DNA from: Rhizobium johnstonii 3841
GTDB lineage: Bacteria > Pseudomonadota > Alphaproteobacteria > Rhizobiales > Rhizobiaceae
Length of the DNA stretch: 64,000 bases
Direction: 5' to 3'
Assembly (NCBI RefSeq): GCF_000009265.1
Contig: NC_008379.1
Location: forward strand, 288,783-352,782
The first letter of the stretch is position 1. Each line of letters starts with the position of its first letter. Shown here piece after piece: positions 62,918-64,000 of this stretch. The notes beneath the pieces are model-generated. The model was not told the origin of the DNA. It ran no database searches and worked only from the letters and a program-made list of their open reading frames with translations. Position numbers and translations under genes: made by a program.

Positions 62918-63592
62918 TCAACACGGATGCCGATGGGCCGCGGCCTGGCGGACCTTGAACTGGTTTGTCTTGCGGATGAGTTCGCCGAGTTTTCGAAAGT
63001 CAAACATTCGTGGGGCGAAGTCTGGTGCCAGGCCGACGATGCGCATATTGCCCCACCAGCCTTCGGCGCTCTCCTGTGACAGCACCTTTGATGAACGGCA
63101 CGGCCGCAGTTGCCGGCTGTAGCGGCTTGTCGGCAGGCGCGGGGTTCTGCTCGTCTTTGGCTTCGCGCGGGGAAGCGTTCTCGGTGTAGACGAGCCGCTG
63201 GCGGGCTGGCCAGGCGGAAACGTTCAGCCGGTCTTCTGCTCGTCGAAGGTGAAAACGTCGGCGCCCGCTCTCGGACCCGGGAGGGTAATCGCGCGAAATC
63301 GCTATCCGACGAGATCAGTCAGAAACCGTCGAAAGGGGCATGTGCAATAGGGCCATCGCATCGTTCACCGGGGGATGTCGGAGGCGTCTTTCCGTCGTAT
63401 AGGCAAACCCGCTGCTGCGGAATAGTCGCGTGCATGCCCAGCCCATCCGTTCAGGCCTGCGAGCGCGCGCCGGAGCAATCACCATAATGTGTCGGACGCT
63501 CGCCTCACCTTTTTCGGCGGCCTCTTCAAGCAGCCCGTCCACGGTCTTTGCCGAGGTTGGTCAACGTCCATCAGCACAGCCAGGCGCGTCAC
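62918..63592 (-). pseudogene. NYN (LabA-like) domain/OST-HTH gene, multiply frameshifted
   Basis: Following the minus strand across frames gives, in order: RLAVLMDVD; VDGLLEEAAEKGEASVRHI; FAYTT then VNDAMALL; LISSDSDFARLPSRVRE; GADVFTFDEQKT; RQRLVYTENASP; an OST-HTH end GLAPDFAPRMFDFRKLGELI with RKTNQFKVR and stop at 62918. These match successive blocks of NYN-domain RNases with a C-terminal OST-HTH/LOTUS domain. At least four frame changes and in-frame stops (including DGF-stop-LISSD) break it. The order is too consistent for chance. Confidence 0.72.
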
Positions 63593-64000
63593 CGTGTTTG
63601 AGACGGAACAAGAGTCCCTCCGCTTGCGAGAAGGTATGCGAGTCCTCCCGATTCGCCAGCGTCTCTGTTTAGCGCCAGGCGCGCTCGGGTGGTTGCCGGC
63701 GTTCTCTTTATGATCGTCGTCGGGGCACGAATTTGACCGCAGCCAAGAGAGAGCTCAAGGGGCTGAGCTTTTATGCCATTGCGTTTGTTGTGAAAATCCA
63801 ACGTTTTGACGGCAGTCAACATGATCTGTGAATAAGGAAATCACGACCTTCCCTTCAAGAGAGAATCGCTATGACCTGCAATTCTGCTGTGCGCTGACTT
63901 CCTGTTAACGCTATTTCCCTTGTGAGACTCAGAGAATCGGAGATAATGACGGCATTTCTCCGGTTTTAGTGATTTTATCGACAGAATGGTCCAAGGCACA
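63593..64000. other. Right-edge stretch, no gene seen
   Basis: 408 bp without a credible gene. GC drops in the last 150 bp, which could be the promoter side of a gene beyond the edge. Confidence 0.5.

Overview
The window looks like alphaproteobacterial DNA from the Rhizobium leguminosarum/etli group. Coding density and GC are high, codon choice is rhizobial, and two intergenic palindromes of the kind scattered through Rhizobium genomes are present (15223-15306 and 39973-40019). Many genes belong to solute-binding-protein-dependent ABC transporters, as is usual for this group. This assignment is inferred from gene content, not from a marker gene.

Layout. 1-4.4 kb: a CUT1 sugar ABC operon on the minus strand, cut by the left edge; one permease carries an unusually large insert. 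4.6-8.1 kb: a YbaK-type deacylase, a Tim44-like protein, a 2-hydroxyacid dehydrogenase and a HupE-like membrane protein. 8.2-15.5 kb: a complete cytochrome bd oxidase operon (GbsR/MarR-type regulator, cydDC, cydAB, cydX). It is preceded by a near-ideal FNR/FixK box placed correctly for a -10 element, and by a 26-bp perfect palindrome just before the regulator. 15.6-16.2 kb: an RHH/ParE-like toxin-antitoxin pair. 16.3-23.5 kb: a second CUT1 sugar transporter with an AraC-type regulator and a rare Gfo/Idh/MocA-aldo/keto reductase fusion.

23.7-33.5 kb: a guanidine-I (ykkC) riboswitch followed by an ABC transporter, two DUF1989 proteins, a biotin-dependent urea/guanidine carboxylase and an allophanate hydrolase. 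Together this is a guanidine uptake and degradation operon yielding ammonium and CO2. 33.6-37.7 kb: a VOC protein, two Gfo/Idh/MocA oxidoreductases and a divergent FAH-family enzyme, probably sugar-acid catabolism. 37.7-39.8 kb: B12-dependent methylmalonyl-CoA mutase. 40-45 kb: a flavin monooxygenase, metNIQ and an FMN reductase, plausibly for sulfur scavenging. 45.1-47.1 kb: an Fsr-like MFS exporter and an XRE regulator.

47.1-64 kb is an accessory zone of live cassettes separated by gene debris. Live parts are an AttEFGH-like ABC system, tspO, a 950-residue winged-helix/NB-ARC/TPR regulator divergent from an epoxide hydrolase/VOC/OsmC cassette, an IS66-type transposase and a cold-shock gene. 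The debris, read by eye across frames, includes an internally deleted sugar isomerase, an AraC-type cupin fragment, an IS110 remnant, a fused ABC/SDR fragment, a stop-interrupted antitoxin, and a NYN/OST-HTH gene broken by several frameshifts and stops.

No tRNA, rRNA or CRISPR array was seen. I found no wholly new defence or regulatory system. The strongest observations are the riboswitch-controlled guanidine operon, the two-signal promoter of the cyd operon, the oxidoreductase fusion, the OsmC protein lacking its first catalytic cysteine, and the NYN/OST-HTH relic.
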